Positions 17,302 through 26,132 are shown, counted from the stretch's first letter. The stretch: 64,000 nt of DNA from Streptomyces sp. MH60 (GCF_002939385.1 NZ_MULI01000032.1:1-64000), one strand, 5' to 3'. A program made the numbers and translations. The notes: generated by a model from the letters alone, not told the origin.

Positions 17302-18243
17302 GTGTCCGCCGCGCGGCGGCGCGACAATGACGGGGTGACCGGCACCGACACCCCCGACCTCGCCGCCCTGCGGCCCCGTCTGCCCTCGCCCCTGCACGAG
17401 GTGGCCGACGGACGGTTCGAGCGGCACGGTGTCCGGTTGCTGCTCAAGCGGGACGATCTGATCCACCCCGAGCTGGTCGGCAACAAATGGCGCAAACTGG
17501 CGCCGACTCTCGCCACGGCCGGCGGCCGAGCCGTCGTCACGTTCGGCGGTGCCTACTCCAACCACCTGCGGGCCGCGGCCGCCGCGGGCCGGCTGCTCGG
17601 GCTGCCCACGGTGGGCGTGGTCCGCGGTCACGAGCTGGCCGGCCGCCCGCTCAACCCCTCGCTGGCCCGGTGCGCCGCCGACGGGATGCGGCTGCACTTC
17701 GTCGACCGCGCGACGTACCGGCGCAAGTCCGAACCGGAGACCCTCGCGGCCCTCCTGCGCGCGGTGGACGCCGAGGACGCCGTGGTCGTCCCCGAGGGCG
17801 GCAGCAACGCGCAGGCCGTGCGCGGCTGCCGCGCCCTGGGCGAGGAACTGGGCGAACACGCCGACGTGGCCGCCGTCGCCTGCGGCACCGGCGGCACCCT
17901 CGCCGGGCTGGCCGCCGGACTTCCCCGGGGGCGGCGGGCCCTCGGCATACCCGTGCTCAGGGGCGGTTTCCTGGCGGGCGACATACGGCGGCTGCAGGAA
18001 CACGCTTTCGGCGGGCCGCGCGGCGCCTGGAGCCTGGACGACCGCTTCCACCACGGCGGCTACGCCCGCACGACGCCCGGGCTGGACGCCTTCGCCGAGG
18101 ACTTCGAACGCCGCCACGGCCTGCCCGTGGAGCGCGTCTACGTGGCGAAGCTGCTGTACGCCCTGCTCGCCCTCACCGAGGAGGGCGCCTTCCCGCGCGG
18201 GACGACCCTGGCCGCCGTCGTCACCGGCCGCCCGTTCCCCTGA
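17302..18243 (+). CDS. PLP-dependent D-cysteine desulfhydrase / ACC-deaminase-like enzyme
   Basis: 313 residues. LLLKRDDLIHPELVGNKWRKL contains the PLP lysine (NKWRK), with FGGAYSNHLRAAAAAGR and EGGSNAQAVRGCRALGEEL binding the cofactor, typical of the fold-type II ACC deaminase/D-Cys desulfhydrase group. It probably releases ammonia and pyruvate or H2S from a small amino acid. The GTG at 17302 has AAGGA 6 nt before it; a second GTG at 17335 is possible. A short duplicated stretch, CCGGCCCGAGTGACCGG, lies upstream. Confidence 0.85.
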   Translation: MSAARRRDNDGVTGTDTPDLAALRPRLPSPLHEVADGRFERHGVRLLLKRDDLIHPELVGNKWRKLAPTLATAGGRAVVTFGGAYSNHLRAAAAAGRLLGLPTVGVVRGHELAGRPLNPSLARCAADGMRLHFVDRATYRRKSEPETLAALLRAVDAEDAVVVPEGGSNAQAVRGCRALGEELGEHADVAAVACGTGGTLAGLAAGLPRGRRALGIPVLRGGFLAGDIRRLQEHAFGGPRGAWSLDDRFHHGGYARTTPGLDAFAEDFERRHGLPVERVYVAKLLYALLALTEEGAFPRGTTLAAVVTGRPFP

Positions 18244-18271
18244 GCGGCGGCCGCCGCGCCGGTGCGCGCGC

Positions 18272-19864
18272 TCAGGTGGTCTCCCGGTAGGCCGCCGCCT
18301 CCTCCAGGTCCAGCCGGCGCAGCAGTGTCCGGAGCATCTCGTCGTCGATGTAGCGGCCGTCCCGCAGCCGGACGAAGACCTCGCGCTCGGCGCTGATCAT
18401 CTCCCTGGAGAGCCGCCGGTAGGTGTCGTCGACGGTCTCGCCGGTGACGGGATTGACCTGGCCGAGCCGTTCCCAGACGGCGTTGCGGCGGCGCTCCAGG
18501 ACCGTGCGCAGGCGGTCGGCGAGCGGGGTCGGCAGGGCGTTGCGATCGTCGGCCAGGAGCTCGTCCAGGCGCCGCTCCGCGGCCCGCGAGGCCTGCGCCT
18601 GCGCGTTGGCCTCCGCCAGCGTCTCGGCCTGCACGTCGTGCGCCGGGAACTTCAGCAGCCGGATCAGCGGCGGCAGGCTGACGCCCTGGACGACCAGCGT
18701 GCCGATGACGGTCGTAAAGGTGAGGAACAGGACGAGGTTGCGCTCGGGGAAGGGCTCGCCGCCGTGCACGGTGAGCGGGATGGAGAAGGCGATGGCCAGG
18801 GAGACCACGCCCCGCATCCCGGCCCAGCCGATCACGAACGGCCCCTTCCAGGAGAGGTCGCCCTCGCGCGCGCGGACCCGTGCCGACAGCCGGGGCAGGT
18901 AGGTCGCCGGGTACACCCACACGAACCTCGCCACGGCGACCACCAGGAACACGGCGAGGGCGTACCAGGCGGCGTCGATCCCCTCGTAGTCCCCCAAGCC
19001 CTTGAGGACGACGGGCAGCTGGAGTCCGATGAGGGCGAACACGGCCGACTCCAGGACGAACGCCACCATCTTCCACACCGCCTCCTCCTGGAGCCGGGTG
19101 GCGAAATCGACCTCCCACGCGCGGTGCCCGAGGTAGAGCGCGACGACGACCACCGCGAGCACCCCCGAGGCGTGCACCTGCTCGGCCACCGCGTAGGCGA
19201 CGAACGGGATCAGCAGGGAGAGCGCGTTCTGCAGCAGCGCCTCCTTCAGGTGGGTGCGCAGCCAGTGCAGCGGCACCATCAGGACCAGTCCGACGCCGAC
19301 GCCGCCCACCGCCGCGATCAGGAACTCGCCGATCCCGCCGGCCCAGGTCGCGCCCTCGCCGACGGCCGCCGCGAGCGCCACCTTGAAGGCGGTGATGGCG
19401 GTGGCGTCGTTCACCAGGGACTCGCCCTGGAGGATCGTGGTGATCCGGGAGGGCAGCCCCACGCGACGGGCGACCGCCGTGGCCGCGACGGCGTCCGGGG
19501 GCGCCACCACCGCGCCGAGCACCAGGGCCGCGGTCAGCGGCAGGCCCGGCACGATGACGTAGGCGGCGCAGCCGACGACGAAGGTGGCGAACAGCACGTA
19601 GCCGACGGACAGCAGCGCCACGGGCCGCGCCTGCGCCCGCAGGTCCAGGTACGAGCTGTCGGTGGCCGCCGTGTGGAGCAGCGGAGGCAGCAGCAGGGGC
19701 AGGACGATGTGCGGGTCGAGGGTGTAGTCGGGCACGCCGGGCAGGTAGCTCACCGCCAGGCCCGCCGCGACCAGCAGCAGCGGCGCCGGCACCGGCACGC
19801 GCCGCCCCGCCGCGGCGATCGCCGCGCTGCCCGCCACCAGCAACAGCAGCGGCATCACGTCCAT
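18272..19864 (-). CDS. Na+/H+ antiporter (CPA1/NhaP-like)
   Basis: 530 residues with about 12 TM segments beginning MDVMPLLLLVAGSAAIAAAG. VLGAVVAPPDAVAATAVAR is the CPA1 ion-binding motif; SLVNDATAITAFKVALA and GWAGMRGVVSLAIAFSIPL are the other conserved helices. The last 130 residues are a cytosolic helical tail (DVQAETLAEANAQAQASRAAERR). It exports Na+ in exchange for protons. GAGGACC precedes the ATG. Convergent with the PLP enzyme, with under 30 bp between stops. Confidence 0.92.
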   Translation of the reverse strand: MDVMPLLLLVAGSAAIAAAGRRVPVPAPLLLVAAGLAVSYLPGVPDYTLDPHIVLPLLLPPLLHTAATDSSYLDLRAQARPVALLSVGYVLFATFVVGCAAYVIVPGLPLTAALVLGAVVAPPDAVAATAVARRVGLPSRITTILQGESLVNDATAITAFKVALAAAVGEGATWAGGIGEFLIAAVGGVGVGLVLMVPLHWLRTHLKEALLQNALSLLIPFVAYAVAEQVHASGVLAVVVVALYLGHRAWEVDFATRLQEEAVWKMVAFVLESAVFALIGLQLPVVLKGLGDYEGIDAAWYALAVFLVVAVARFVWVYPATYLPRLSARVRAREGDLSWKGPFVIGWAGMRGVVSLAIAFSIPLTVHGGEPFPERNLVLFLTFTTVIGTLVVQGVSLPPLIRLLKFPAHDVQAETLAEANAQAQASRAAERRLDELLADDRNALPTPLADRLRTVLERRRNAVWERLGQVNPVTGETVDDTYRRLSREMISAEREVFVRLRDGRYIDDEMLRTLLRRLDLEEAAAYRETT

Positions 19865-19925
19865 GGTCCTCGCCCGCCCTCGTATTCCGCGCGGTCATCC
19901 GCACGCCCGTCGTAACCTGGCAATC

Positions 19926-20186
19926 ATGAAACAGTGCACGCACGCCGACGCGCTGCCGCACCCGGAACCGGAGCCGTGCGGCGAGACCTGTCCGGAGTGC
20001 CTGGCCGAGGGCACGGACCCGGTACAGCTGAGGCTGTGTCTCATCTGCGGCCATGTCGGCTGCTGCGACTCCTCGCCCAGGCAGCACGCGACGGCGCATT
20101 ACAAGGAGACCGGTCACCCGGTGATGCGGACCTTCGAGCCCGGGGAGAGCTGGCGCTGGTGCTTCGTCGATCACGTCCTCGTGTGA
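19926..20186 (+). CDS. UBP-type zinc-finger protein
   Basis: 86 residues: MKQCTHADALPHPEPEPCG..., then CPECLAEG, LRLCLICGHVGCCDSS, HATAHYKETGHPVM and SWRWCFVDHVLV. The Cys/His array is that of the ubiquitin-hydrolase-type (UBP) finger, found in bacteria without ubiquitin, so its ligand is unknown. TAACCT (19913-19918) ends 7 nt before the ATG and there is no RBS, suggesting a leaderless mRNA. Divergent from the antiporter. Confidence 0.88.
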   Translation: MKQCTHADALPHPEPEPCGETCPECLAEGTDPVQLRLCLICGHVGCCDSSPRQHATAHYKETGHPVMRTFEPGESWRWCFVDHVLV

Positions 20187-20436
20187 CCTCTGCCCGGGAC
20201 GGTTCGACCGTCTGACGTCTGGGTACGTCAACCCGGCGCGCGCTCTTCCGATTTGAGCCCGCCCACCCCCTAGCCACTGTGCGTGTTCGCGTGTTTACTA
20301 TGAGTGACAGCATGGGGTTGGGGTCTCGGGGACAGGAAACTTCGGAGCGCGATAACGTCACCGCTGAACCACGTATCGCGTTATCCCGAGGGGCGTCCCT
20401 CGGCCCTGTAACGCTTGTACCACCTTGGAGGTGAGG

Positions 20437-20850
20437 GTGTCCCAGATCGCAGGCGAGCCCGCGACCCAGGACTTCGTCGAAGTCCGGCTGCCGGCCGCGG
20501 GTGCCTACCTGTCGGTGCTGCGTACGGCGACGGCCGGCCTCGCAGCCCGTTTGGACTTCACCCTCGACGAGATCGAGGACCTGCGCATCGCAGTCGACGA
20601 GGCCTGCGCGATCCTGCTTCAGCAGGCCGTGCCCGGCTCGGTGCTCAGTTGTGTCTTCCGCCTCGTCGACGACTCACTCGAAGTCACCGTCTCGGCGCCG
20701 ACCACGGACGGCCACGCCCCCTCGCGGGACACCTTCGCCTGGACGGTGCTCTCCGCCCTCGCGGGCAAGGTCTCCTCCGCCGTGGACGAGGACAAAACCG
20801 TTTCGATCAGCCTCTACAAACAGCGCGGCGCGGGACCCGGGCCGACGTGA
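20437..20850 (+). CDS. ushX: Anti-sigma factor (RsbW-like) of SigH
   Basis: 137 residues with a HATPase_c-like anti-sigma fold. LDEIEDLRIAVDEACAILL is the N-box helix; the rest (DDSLEVTVSAPT, FAWTVLSALAGKVSS) matches the UshX/PrsH type. It binds and inactivates SigH. A GTG start with GGAGG 5 nt upstream is chosen over TTG at 20425. The stop overlaps the long SigH start (GTGA). From memory, the S. coelicolor sigH operon has several stress- and BldD-linked promoters; the 250-bp upstream region holds GATAACG/CGTTATC arms (20351-20357, 20379-20385). Confidence 0.9.
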   Translation: MSQIAGEPATQDFVEVRLPAAGAYLSVLRTATAGLAARLDFTLDEIEDLRIAVDEACAILLQQAVPGSVLSCVFRLVDDSLEVTVSAPTTDGHAPSRDTFAWTVLSALAGKVSSAVDEDKTVSISLYKQRGAGPGPT

Positions 20851-21932
20851 GGGACGGGGACGGGCCGGTGCGGGACGAAGAGCGCGGTTCACGGGAGCTG
20901 CCGGCCGAGGGCACACGTTCTCCGAACGAGGCGCGACGCACGGCGGACGGCATCGACGGCATCCCCGAGCAGGCCCGGCCGCATCCGGAGGACGAGACCT
21001 CGCCCGAGGCCGTCGTTCCGGGCGACGGGCAGCGGACCGGGGAGACCCCGGTCCGGCCCGTCCGAGCGGAGGCGAGGGCTCGGGAAAGGGCGACGGGCGG
21101 GACGATGAGCGAGCACGAGCGACACTCCGAGGGCCACGCGCCAGGGGCACGGGGCGCGCAGGTCACCCGGCACGACCCGCAGGACCGCAGCGGTGCGCGC
21201 CTCCTGTTCGCCGAGCTGCGCACGCTGACGAAGGACAGTGCGGAGTACGCGGAGCTGCGCAATCGGCTGGTCCGCATGCATCTGCCGCTGGTCGAGCACC
21301 TCGCGCGCCGCTTCCGCAACCGCGGTGAGCCCCTGGACGACCTCACCCAGGTCGCCACCATCGGACTGATCAAGTCGGTGGACCGCTTCGACCCGGAGCG
21401 CGGGGTGGAGTTCTCCACCTACGCGACCCCGACGGTCGTCGGCGAGATCAAGCGGCACTTCCGGGACAAGGGCTGGGCGGTGCGCGTCCCGCGCCGGCTC
21501 CAGGAGCTGCGGCTGGCCCTGACGACGGCCACCGCGGAGCTCTCCCAGCTGCACGGCCGCTCCCCCACGGTCCACGAGCTGGCCGAGAAGCTGTCGATCT
21601 CGGAGGAGGAGGTCCTGGAGGGCCTGGAGTCGGCCAACGCGTACTCCACGCTGTCCCTGGACGTCCCGGACACCGACGACGAGTCCCCGGCGGTCGCCGA
21701 CACCCTCGGCGCCGAGGACGAGGCCCTCGAAGGGGTCGAGTACCGGGAGTCGCTCAAGCCGCTCCTCGAAGACCTGCCCCCGCGTGAGAAGCGCATCCTG
21801 CTCCTGCGCTTCTTCGGCAACATGACCCAGTCCCAGATCGCGCAAGAGGTCGGGATCTCGCAGATGCACGTCTCCCGGCTGCTGGCCCGCACGCTGGCAC
21901 AGCTGCGGGAGAAGCTGCTGGTCGAGGAGTAG
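20847..21932 (+). CDS. sigH: Stress-response sigma factor SigH (SigB family)
   Basis: 361 residues from GTG at 20847. The first 86 are a charged, disordered extension. An internal ATG at 21105 gives a 275-residue form. Region 2 is LVRMHLPLVEHLARRFRNRG...DDLTQVATIGLIKSVDRFDPERG; region 3 is VPRRLQELRLALTTATAELS; region 4 is LPPREKRILLLRFFGNMTQSQIAQEVGISQMHVSRLLARTL. Multiple SigH forms of different size are reported in S. coelicolor, in line with the two starts. It directs osmotic, heat and developmental transcription. Confidence 0.93.
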   Translation: MRDGDGPVRDEERGSRELPAEGTRSPNEARRTADGIDGIPEQARPHPEDETSPEAVVPGDGQRTGETPVRPVRAEARARERATGGTMSEHERHSEGHAPGARGAQVTRHDPQDRSGARLLFAELRTLTKDSAEYAELRNRLVRMHLPLVEHLARRFRNRGEPLDDLTQVATIGLIKSVDRFDPERGVEFSTYATPTVVGEIKRHFRDKGWAVRVPRRLQELRLALTTATAELSQLHGRSPTVHELAEKLSISEEEVLEGLESANAYSTLSLDVPDTDDESPAVADTLGAEDEALEGVEYRESLKPLLEDLPPREKRILLLRFFGNMTQSQIAQEVGISQMHVSRLLARTLAQLREKLLVEE

Positions 21933-21977
21933 CCGCCGGGCCGGGGGCCCCTGGGTGCCGTCGTCGGGCGCCCGGAG

Positions 21978-22430
21978 CTACTTCCCGGCGCCGCCCGGTC
22001 CCCGGATGCCCAGGGCCTGGGTGGTGGTGGGGTTGACGAGCAGCACCAGCCCGGCGACGGCCACCACTCCGAGCACGATGCCCGCCGGGACGGCCAGGCT
22101 GTCGGCCCGCACCATGTTGTAGGCGACGGGCAGCGCCATGATCTGCGTGATCACGGCGGGCCCCCGGCTCCAGCCCTTCCGGCCGATCAGTCCACGGGCG
22201 GCGAGCAGCGGCAGCAGGGCGAGGACGATCAGGGTGACGCCGCCGGTGACGGCCGAGGTCCGGTCGTCGGGGTGCCCGGTGAGGCCCTCCACGAGCATCC
22301 AGGCGCCGCCGACGACGAGCGCCAGCCCCTCCAGCGCGGCGACGGCGGCCGCGGCGGTCAGCCGGCCGGGGCGGGGGCCGACGTCTTCGGCGGCCGCGGA
22401 GGTGGGGGCGGGGGTCTGCTCACTGCTCAC
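21978..22430 (-). CDS. Small integral membrane protein
   Basis: 150 residues with four predicted TM segments: AAAVAALEGLALVVGGAWML, GGVTLIVLALLPLLAARGLI, VITQIMALPVAYNMVR and VLGVVAVAGLVLLVN. The N-terminus is a soluble Pro/Ala-rich tail. It resembles uncharacterised actinobacterial membrane proteins; no catalytic motif is seen. GTG start at 22430 with only a weak purine stretch. Convergent with sigH. Function unknown. Confidence 0.75.
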   Translation of the reverse strand: MSSEQTPAPTSAAAEDVGPRPGRLTAAAAVAALEGLALVVGGAWMLVEGLTGHPDDRTSAVTGGVTLIVLALLPLLAARGLIGRKGWSRGPAVITQIMALPVAYNMVRADSLAVPAGIVLGVVAVAGLVLLVNPTTTQALGIRGPGGAGK

Positions 22431-22557
22431 CCCTGAAGGGTAGCCCTCGGCCTGCGCGCGTCCGCCCGGGTGTCGGGCGTATCACGCGCACGGGGTGCCG
22501 GTGGGGATCTTCACCTCGGTCTGGGCCGAGTACCACCCAGTAGGTACCCTGCACACC

Positions 22558-23526
22558 ATGCGTGCACTTCTCGTGGTCAATCCGGCGGCAACCACCACGA
22601 GTGCGCGCACGCGCGACGTGCTGATCCACGCGCTGGCGAGCGAGATGAAGCTGGAAGCGGTCACCACCGAGTACCGCGGCCACGCGCGCGACCTCGGCCG
22701 GCAGGCGGCACAGAGCGACGACGTCGACCTGGTGGTGGCCCTCGGCGGCGACGGCACGGTGAACGAGGTCGTCAACGGTCTGCTGCACGCGGGACCCGAC
22801 CCCGAGCACCTGCCCGGCCTCGCGGTGGTCCCCGGCGGTTCCACCAACGTCTTCGCCCGCGCCCTCGGCCTGCCCAACCACGCGGTGGAGGCCACCGGAG
22901 CCCTGCTGGACGCCCTGCGCCAAGGCAGCGAGCGCACCGTCGGCCTGGGCCTGGCGTCGGGTACGCCGGGCTCGGAGGACGAGGCGGTCCCGGCCCGCTG
23001 GTTCACCTTCAACGCCGGTCTGGGTTTCGACGCCGGTGTGGTCGGCCGCGTCGAGCAGCACCGCGAGCGCGGCAAGAAGTCGACGCACGCCCTCTACGTC
23101 CGCCAGGTGGTGCGCCAGCTCATCGGCGAGCCGCACCGCCGCAGCGGGACGATCACCCTGGAGCGGGCGGGCGAGGACCCGGTCACCGATCTGGTGCTCT
23201 CCATAGTTTCGAACACCTGCCCGTGGACGTTCCTCGGCAACCGCCCGATCTACGCCTCCCCCGAGGCGTCGTTCGACACCGCGCTCGACGTCTTCGGCCT
23301 CAGCCGGCTGTCGACGGCCTCGGTTGCCCGGTATGGCACCCAGTTGCTCACTTCGTCCCCCGAGCGCGGGCCGCGCGGTCGGCACGCGGTCACCCTGCAC
23401 GATCTGACCGACTTCACCTTGCATTCGAAGGTGCCGCTGCCCCTCCAGATGGACGGTGACCACCTGGGGTTGCGGACCAGCGTGACGTTCACAGGCGTAC
23501 GCCGTGCACTGCGTGTGATTGTGTGA
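22558..23526 (+). CDS. Diacylglycerol kinase-family lipid kinase (YegS/DagK-like)
   Basis: 322 residues. MRALLVVNPAATTTSA and VVALGGDGTVNEVVNGLL (the GGDGT nucleotide motif) plus VVPGGSTNVFARALGLP define the family. The C-terminal beta domain includes FTFNAGLGFDAGVVGRVE. It phosphorylates a lipid hydroxyl such as diacylglycerol. TACCCT (22545-22550) ends 7 nt before the ATG and there is no RBS, so the message is probably leaderless. Divergent from the membrane protein. Confidence 0.9.
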   Translation: MRALLVVNPAATTTSARTRDVLIHALASEMKLEAVTTEYRGHARDLGRQAAQSDDVDLVVALGGDGTVNEVVNGLLHAGPDPEHLPGLAVVPGGSTNVFARALGLPNHAVEATGALLDALRQGSERTVGLGLASGTPGSEDEAVPARWFTFNAGLGFDAGVVGRVEQHRERGKKSTHALYVRQVVRQLIGEPHRRSGTITLERAGEDPVTDLVLSIVSNTCPWTFLGNRPIYASPEASFDTALDVFGLSRLSTASVARYGTQLLTSSPERGPRGRHAVTLHDLTDFTLHSKVPLPLQMDGDHLGLRTSVTFTGVRRALRVIV

Positions 23527-23846
23527 GCAGAAGGGGCGAAAGTCCTTTCACTCGAACGTTTAGACCAGGATCCACCCCATGGAAGTACGGCTGTGACCTA
23601 GTCGACACCGAAGAATCAAAAAAAACTTTCCGGAAGGGGTTGTATCCGCCGCCGAGGTTTGCGAGTCTCTTCTTGGCGATCGGGACAGCCCGCAGGACCG
23701 GCATCCACAGATCACCGGAACCCCTCTTCAAACCACAGGACCACGCCAGGGAACCTGGCGCTAGGCCCTTCCCTTGTTGAGGGATTCGTGAAAGCGTTCA
23801 CATTCACAAGCATCCCAGCATGTAATACCAAGGAGAGGTAGCAGCC
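23527..23846. other. Upstream region of wblE
   Basis: No gene is supported here. Unusually for this genome it holds a run of eight A (23618-23625) followed by CTTTCCGGAAGG, and a GTGAA-AGCG-TTCAC inverted repeat (23788-23801). A TGTAAT hexamer lies at 23821, just before the wblE RBS. The long leader suggests multiple promoters or regulation. Confidence 0.55.
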
Positions 23847-24104
23847 ATGGACTGGCGTCACCGCGCCGTTTGCCGCGAGGAAGACCCCGAGCTCTTCTTC
23901 CCCATCGGCAACACCGGTCCCGCGCTGCTGCAGATCGAGGAAGCCAAGGCCGTCTGCCGTCGCTGCCCCGTCATGGAGCAGTGCCTGCAGTGGGCGCTCG
24001 AGTCCGGCCAGGACTCCGGCGTCTGGGGTGGTCTCAGCGAGGACGAGCGCCGCGCAATGAAGCGCCGTGCCGCCCGCAACCGGGCTCGTCAGGCCTCCGC
24101 CTGA
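23847..24104 (+). CDS. wblE: WhiB-like iron-sulfur regulator WblE (WhiB1 type)
   Basis: 85 residues. Four Cys bind the cluster: Cys9, Cys37, Cys40 and Cys46 (MDWRHRAVC; AVCRRCPVMEQCLQWAL). They are followed by SGVWGGLSEDERR and a basic C-terminal tail (KRRAARNRARQ). WhiB1-type proteins bind a 4Fe-4S cluster, react with NO and contact the principal sigma factor. AGGAGAGG precedes the ATG. The next gene is a PdtaS-like kinase, the same neighbour that whiB1 has in mycobacteria. Confidence 0.95.
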   Translation: MDWRHRAVCREEDPELFFPIGNTGPALLQIEEAKAVCRRCPVMEQCLQWALESGQDSGVWGGLSEDERRAMKRRAARNRARQASA

Positions 24105-24322
24105 CAACCCACCCCTACTGATAGCCTCAGCTTGGCGGCGCGTACAGCGAGTACGCATCCCCCGCTCCCGAGCCGCAGCGCGCAGTACCCCCCGATGCGC
24201 ATCGGACGATGTATCGCACGAGCACTGGCCTCGGACCTTCACCGGTCCGGGGCTTTTTGCTGTGCCCGCGCCCCTGCACCCCCGTGCCCCTGCGCCCCCA
24301 CGGCCCGTACTGCTCGTGCGCC

Positions 24323-25798
24323 CTACTTCTCCGCGGGCACCGGGATGTCGAGGATCACCCGGGTGCCGCGCTCCGAGGCGGGGACCATGTCGAAGGTGCC
24401 GCCCAACTCGCCCTCCACCAGGGTGCGGACGATCTGCAGGCCCAGATTGCCGGAGCGGTGCGGGTCGAAGTCCTCGGGCAGGCCGACGCCGTCGTCCTGG
24501 ACGGTGACCAGCAGCCGGGCCTCCTTCGTCGTACCGCCGCGCACCGCGGAGACCTCGACCGTGCCGGTGTCGCCGTCCCGGAAGCCGTGTTCCAGGGCGT
24601 TCTGCAGCACCTCGGTCAGGACCATGGACAGCGGGGTGGCGACCTCGGCGTCGAGGATGCCGAAGCGCCCGGTGCGCCGGCCGGTGACCTTGCCCGGTGA
24701 GATCTCCGCCACCATCGCGAGCACCCGGTCGGCGATCTCGTCGAACTCCACGCGCTCGTCCAGGTTCTGGGAGAGCGTCTCGTGCACGATCGCGATCGAG
24801 CCCACCCGGCGGACGGCCTCCTCCAGCGCCTCCCGGCCCCGGTCGGACTCGATGCGCCGGGCCTGGAGGCGCAACAGGGCCGCCACGGTCTGGAGGTTGT
24901 TCTTCACCCGGTGGTGGATCTCCCGGATGGTGGCGTCCTTGGTGATCAACTCGCGTTCACGTCGGCGCAGTTCCGTCACGTCCCGCAGAAGCACCAGCGA
25001 ACCGATGCGGGTGCCCTTGGGCTTGAGCGGGATGGCACGGAACTGGATCACTCCGTCGTGCGCCTCGATCTCGAACTCGCGCGGCGCCCAGCCGCTGGCG
25101 ACCTTGGCGAGCGCCTCGTCCACCGGGCCGCGGGAGGGGGCGAGTTCGGCGGTGGTGCGGCCCAGGTGCTGGCCCACCAGGTCGGCGGCCAGGCCCATGC
25201 GGTGGTAGGCCGACAGGGCGTTCGGCGAGGCGTACTGGACGATGCCGTCGCCGTCGACCCGGACCAGGCCGTCGCCGACGCGGGGCGAGGCGTCCATGTC
25301 GACCTGCTGGTTCTCGAACGGGAAGGCGCCGGCCGCGATCATCTGGGCGAGGTCCGAGGCGCTCTGCAGGTAGGTCAGCTCCAGGCGGCTCGGGGTGCGC
25401 ACGGTGAGCAGGTTGGTGTTGCGGGCGATGACCCCGAGGACGCGGCCCTGGCGGCGTACCGGAATGGACTCGACGCGGACCGGGACCTCCTCGCGCCACT
25501 CGGGGTCGCCCTCGCGCACGATGCGGCCCTCGTCCAGGGCGGCGTCCAGCATGGGGCGCCGGCCGCGCGGGACGAGGTGGCCGACCATGTCGTCCTGGTA
25601 GGAGGTGGGTCCCGTGTTGGGCCGCATCTGGGCGACGGAGACGTAGCGCGTGCCGTCCCGGGTGGGGACCCACAGGACCAGGTCGGCGAAGGAGAGGTCG
25701 GACAGAAGCTGCCACTCCGAGACCAGCAGATGGAGCCACTCGAGGTCGCTGTCGTCGAGCGCGGTGTGCTGGCGTACGAGTTCGTTCATGGAGGGCAC
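24323..25798 (-). CDS. PdtaS-like sensor histidine kinase (GAF-PAS-HisKA_2-HATPase)
   Basis: About 491 residues, soluble. An N-terminal GAF-like domain (about 30-155) and a PAS domain (about 165-275; ASPRVGDGLVRVDGDGIVQYASPNA) precede the H-box ATIREIHHRVKNNLQTVAALL and the ATPase (TEVLQNALEHGF, DDGVGLPEDFD, NLGLQIVRTLVEGEL). This matches PdtaS, which phosphorylates an ANTAR-type RNA-binding response regulator. The GTG at 25798 is preferred because TACGCT lies 7 nt upstream (leaderless); ATG at 25789 is the alternative. Tail to tail with wblE. Confidence 0.9.
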   Translation of the reverse strand: MPSMNELVRQHTALDDSDLEWLHLLVSEWQLLSDLSFADLVLWVPTRDGTRYVSVAQMRPNTGPTSYQDDMVGHLVPRGRRPMLDAALDEGRIVREGDPEWREEVPVRVESIPVRRQGRVLGVIARNTNLLTVRTPSRLELTYLQSASDLAQMIAAGAFPFENQQVDMDASPRVGDGLVRVDGDGIVQYASPNALSAYHRMGLAADLVGQHLGRTTAELAPSRGPVDEALAKVASGWAPREFEIEAHDGVIQFRAIPLKPKGTRIGSLVLLRDVTELRRRERELITKDATIREIHHRVKNNLQTVAALLRLQARRIESDRGREALEEAVRRVGSIAIVHETLSQNLDERVEFDEIADRVLAMVAEISPGKVTGRRTGRFGILDAEVATPLSMVLTEVLQNALEHGFRDGDTGTVEVSAVRGGTTKEARLLVTVQDDGVGLPEDFDPHRSGNLGLQIVRTLVEGELGGTFDMVPASERGTRVILDIPVPAEK

Positions 25799-26040
25799 GG
25801 GGCTGAGCGTACCTGGCGGTACGGACAGTGATCGAAACCAGCCACTCCGCACGGCTCCCCGCCCCTCGGACGCGGCTCGGAAGACCCCTGGAAACACCCG
25901 CGGGCCGCGGCGCCTGAGAGGGACCCTCAACCCTCCCGGCACCGCAGCCCGGAGCAACATCGGCCGTGGGGTGTGCGGTCCCGGTCGGCCGAAGGATGAG
26001 GAGCCGGGGCAGTCAGGGCAGAGAGCTCCGGTTCCTCGGT

Positions 26041-26065
26041 CCGTCCTCCTGTGCGGGGAGGACGG
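26041..26065. terminator. Hairpin, probable terminator downstream of tetR
   Basis: Nine-base stem CCGTCCTCC / GGAGGACGG with a 7-nt loop, about 160 bp past the tetR stop. Confidence 0.5.
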
Positions 26066-26118
26066 AAGCCTGACGATCACCTTGCGCGAGTGACACGGTC
26101 GGTGCCTCGCCGACCATT

Positions 26119-26132
26119 GTGGACTAGACCAC
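26119..26132. promoter_or_regulatory. DasR responsive element (dre)-like site, orphan
   Basis: GTGGACTAGACCAC is a near-palindrome. It shares the 14-mer TGTGGACTAGACCA with the dasR upstream site at 33854-33867. It does not abut any start codon; the sensor kinase is the only gene it could serve. Confidence 0.6.

Noticed and set aside
17549..19915. A 788-codon plus-strand frame opposite the Na+/H+ antiporter
   Set aside because: Low-complexity composition and full overlap with two well-supported genes; another GC-bias shadow.
20281..20330. SigB/SigH-type promoter (GTTT...GGGT) before ushX-sigH
   Set aside because: The spacer of about 18 nt is longer than the usual 14-16, so evidence is too weak to list.
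23610..23640. Rho-independent terminator of the lipid kinase or wblE antisense strand (A/T run with CTTTCCGGAAGG)
   Set aside because: The palindrome has no loop and the T-run would be on the wrong side for the plus-strand gene.
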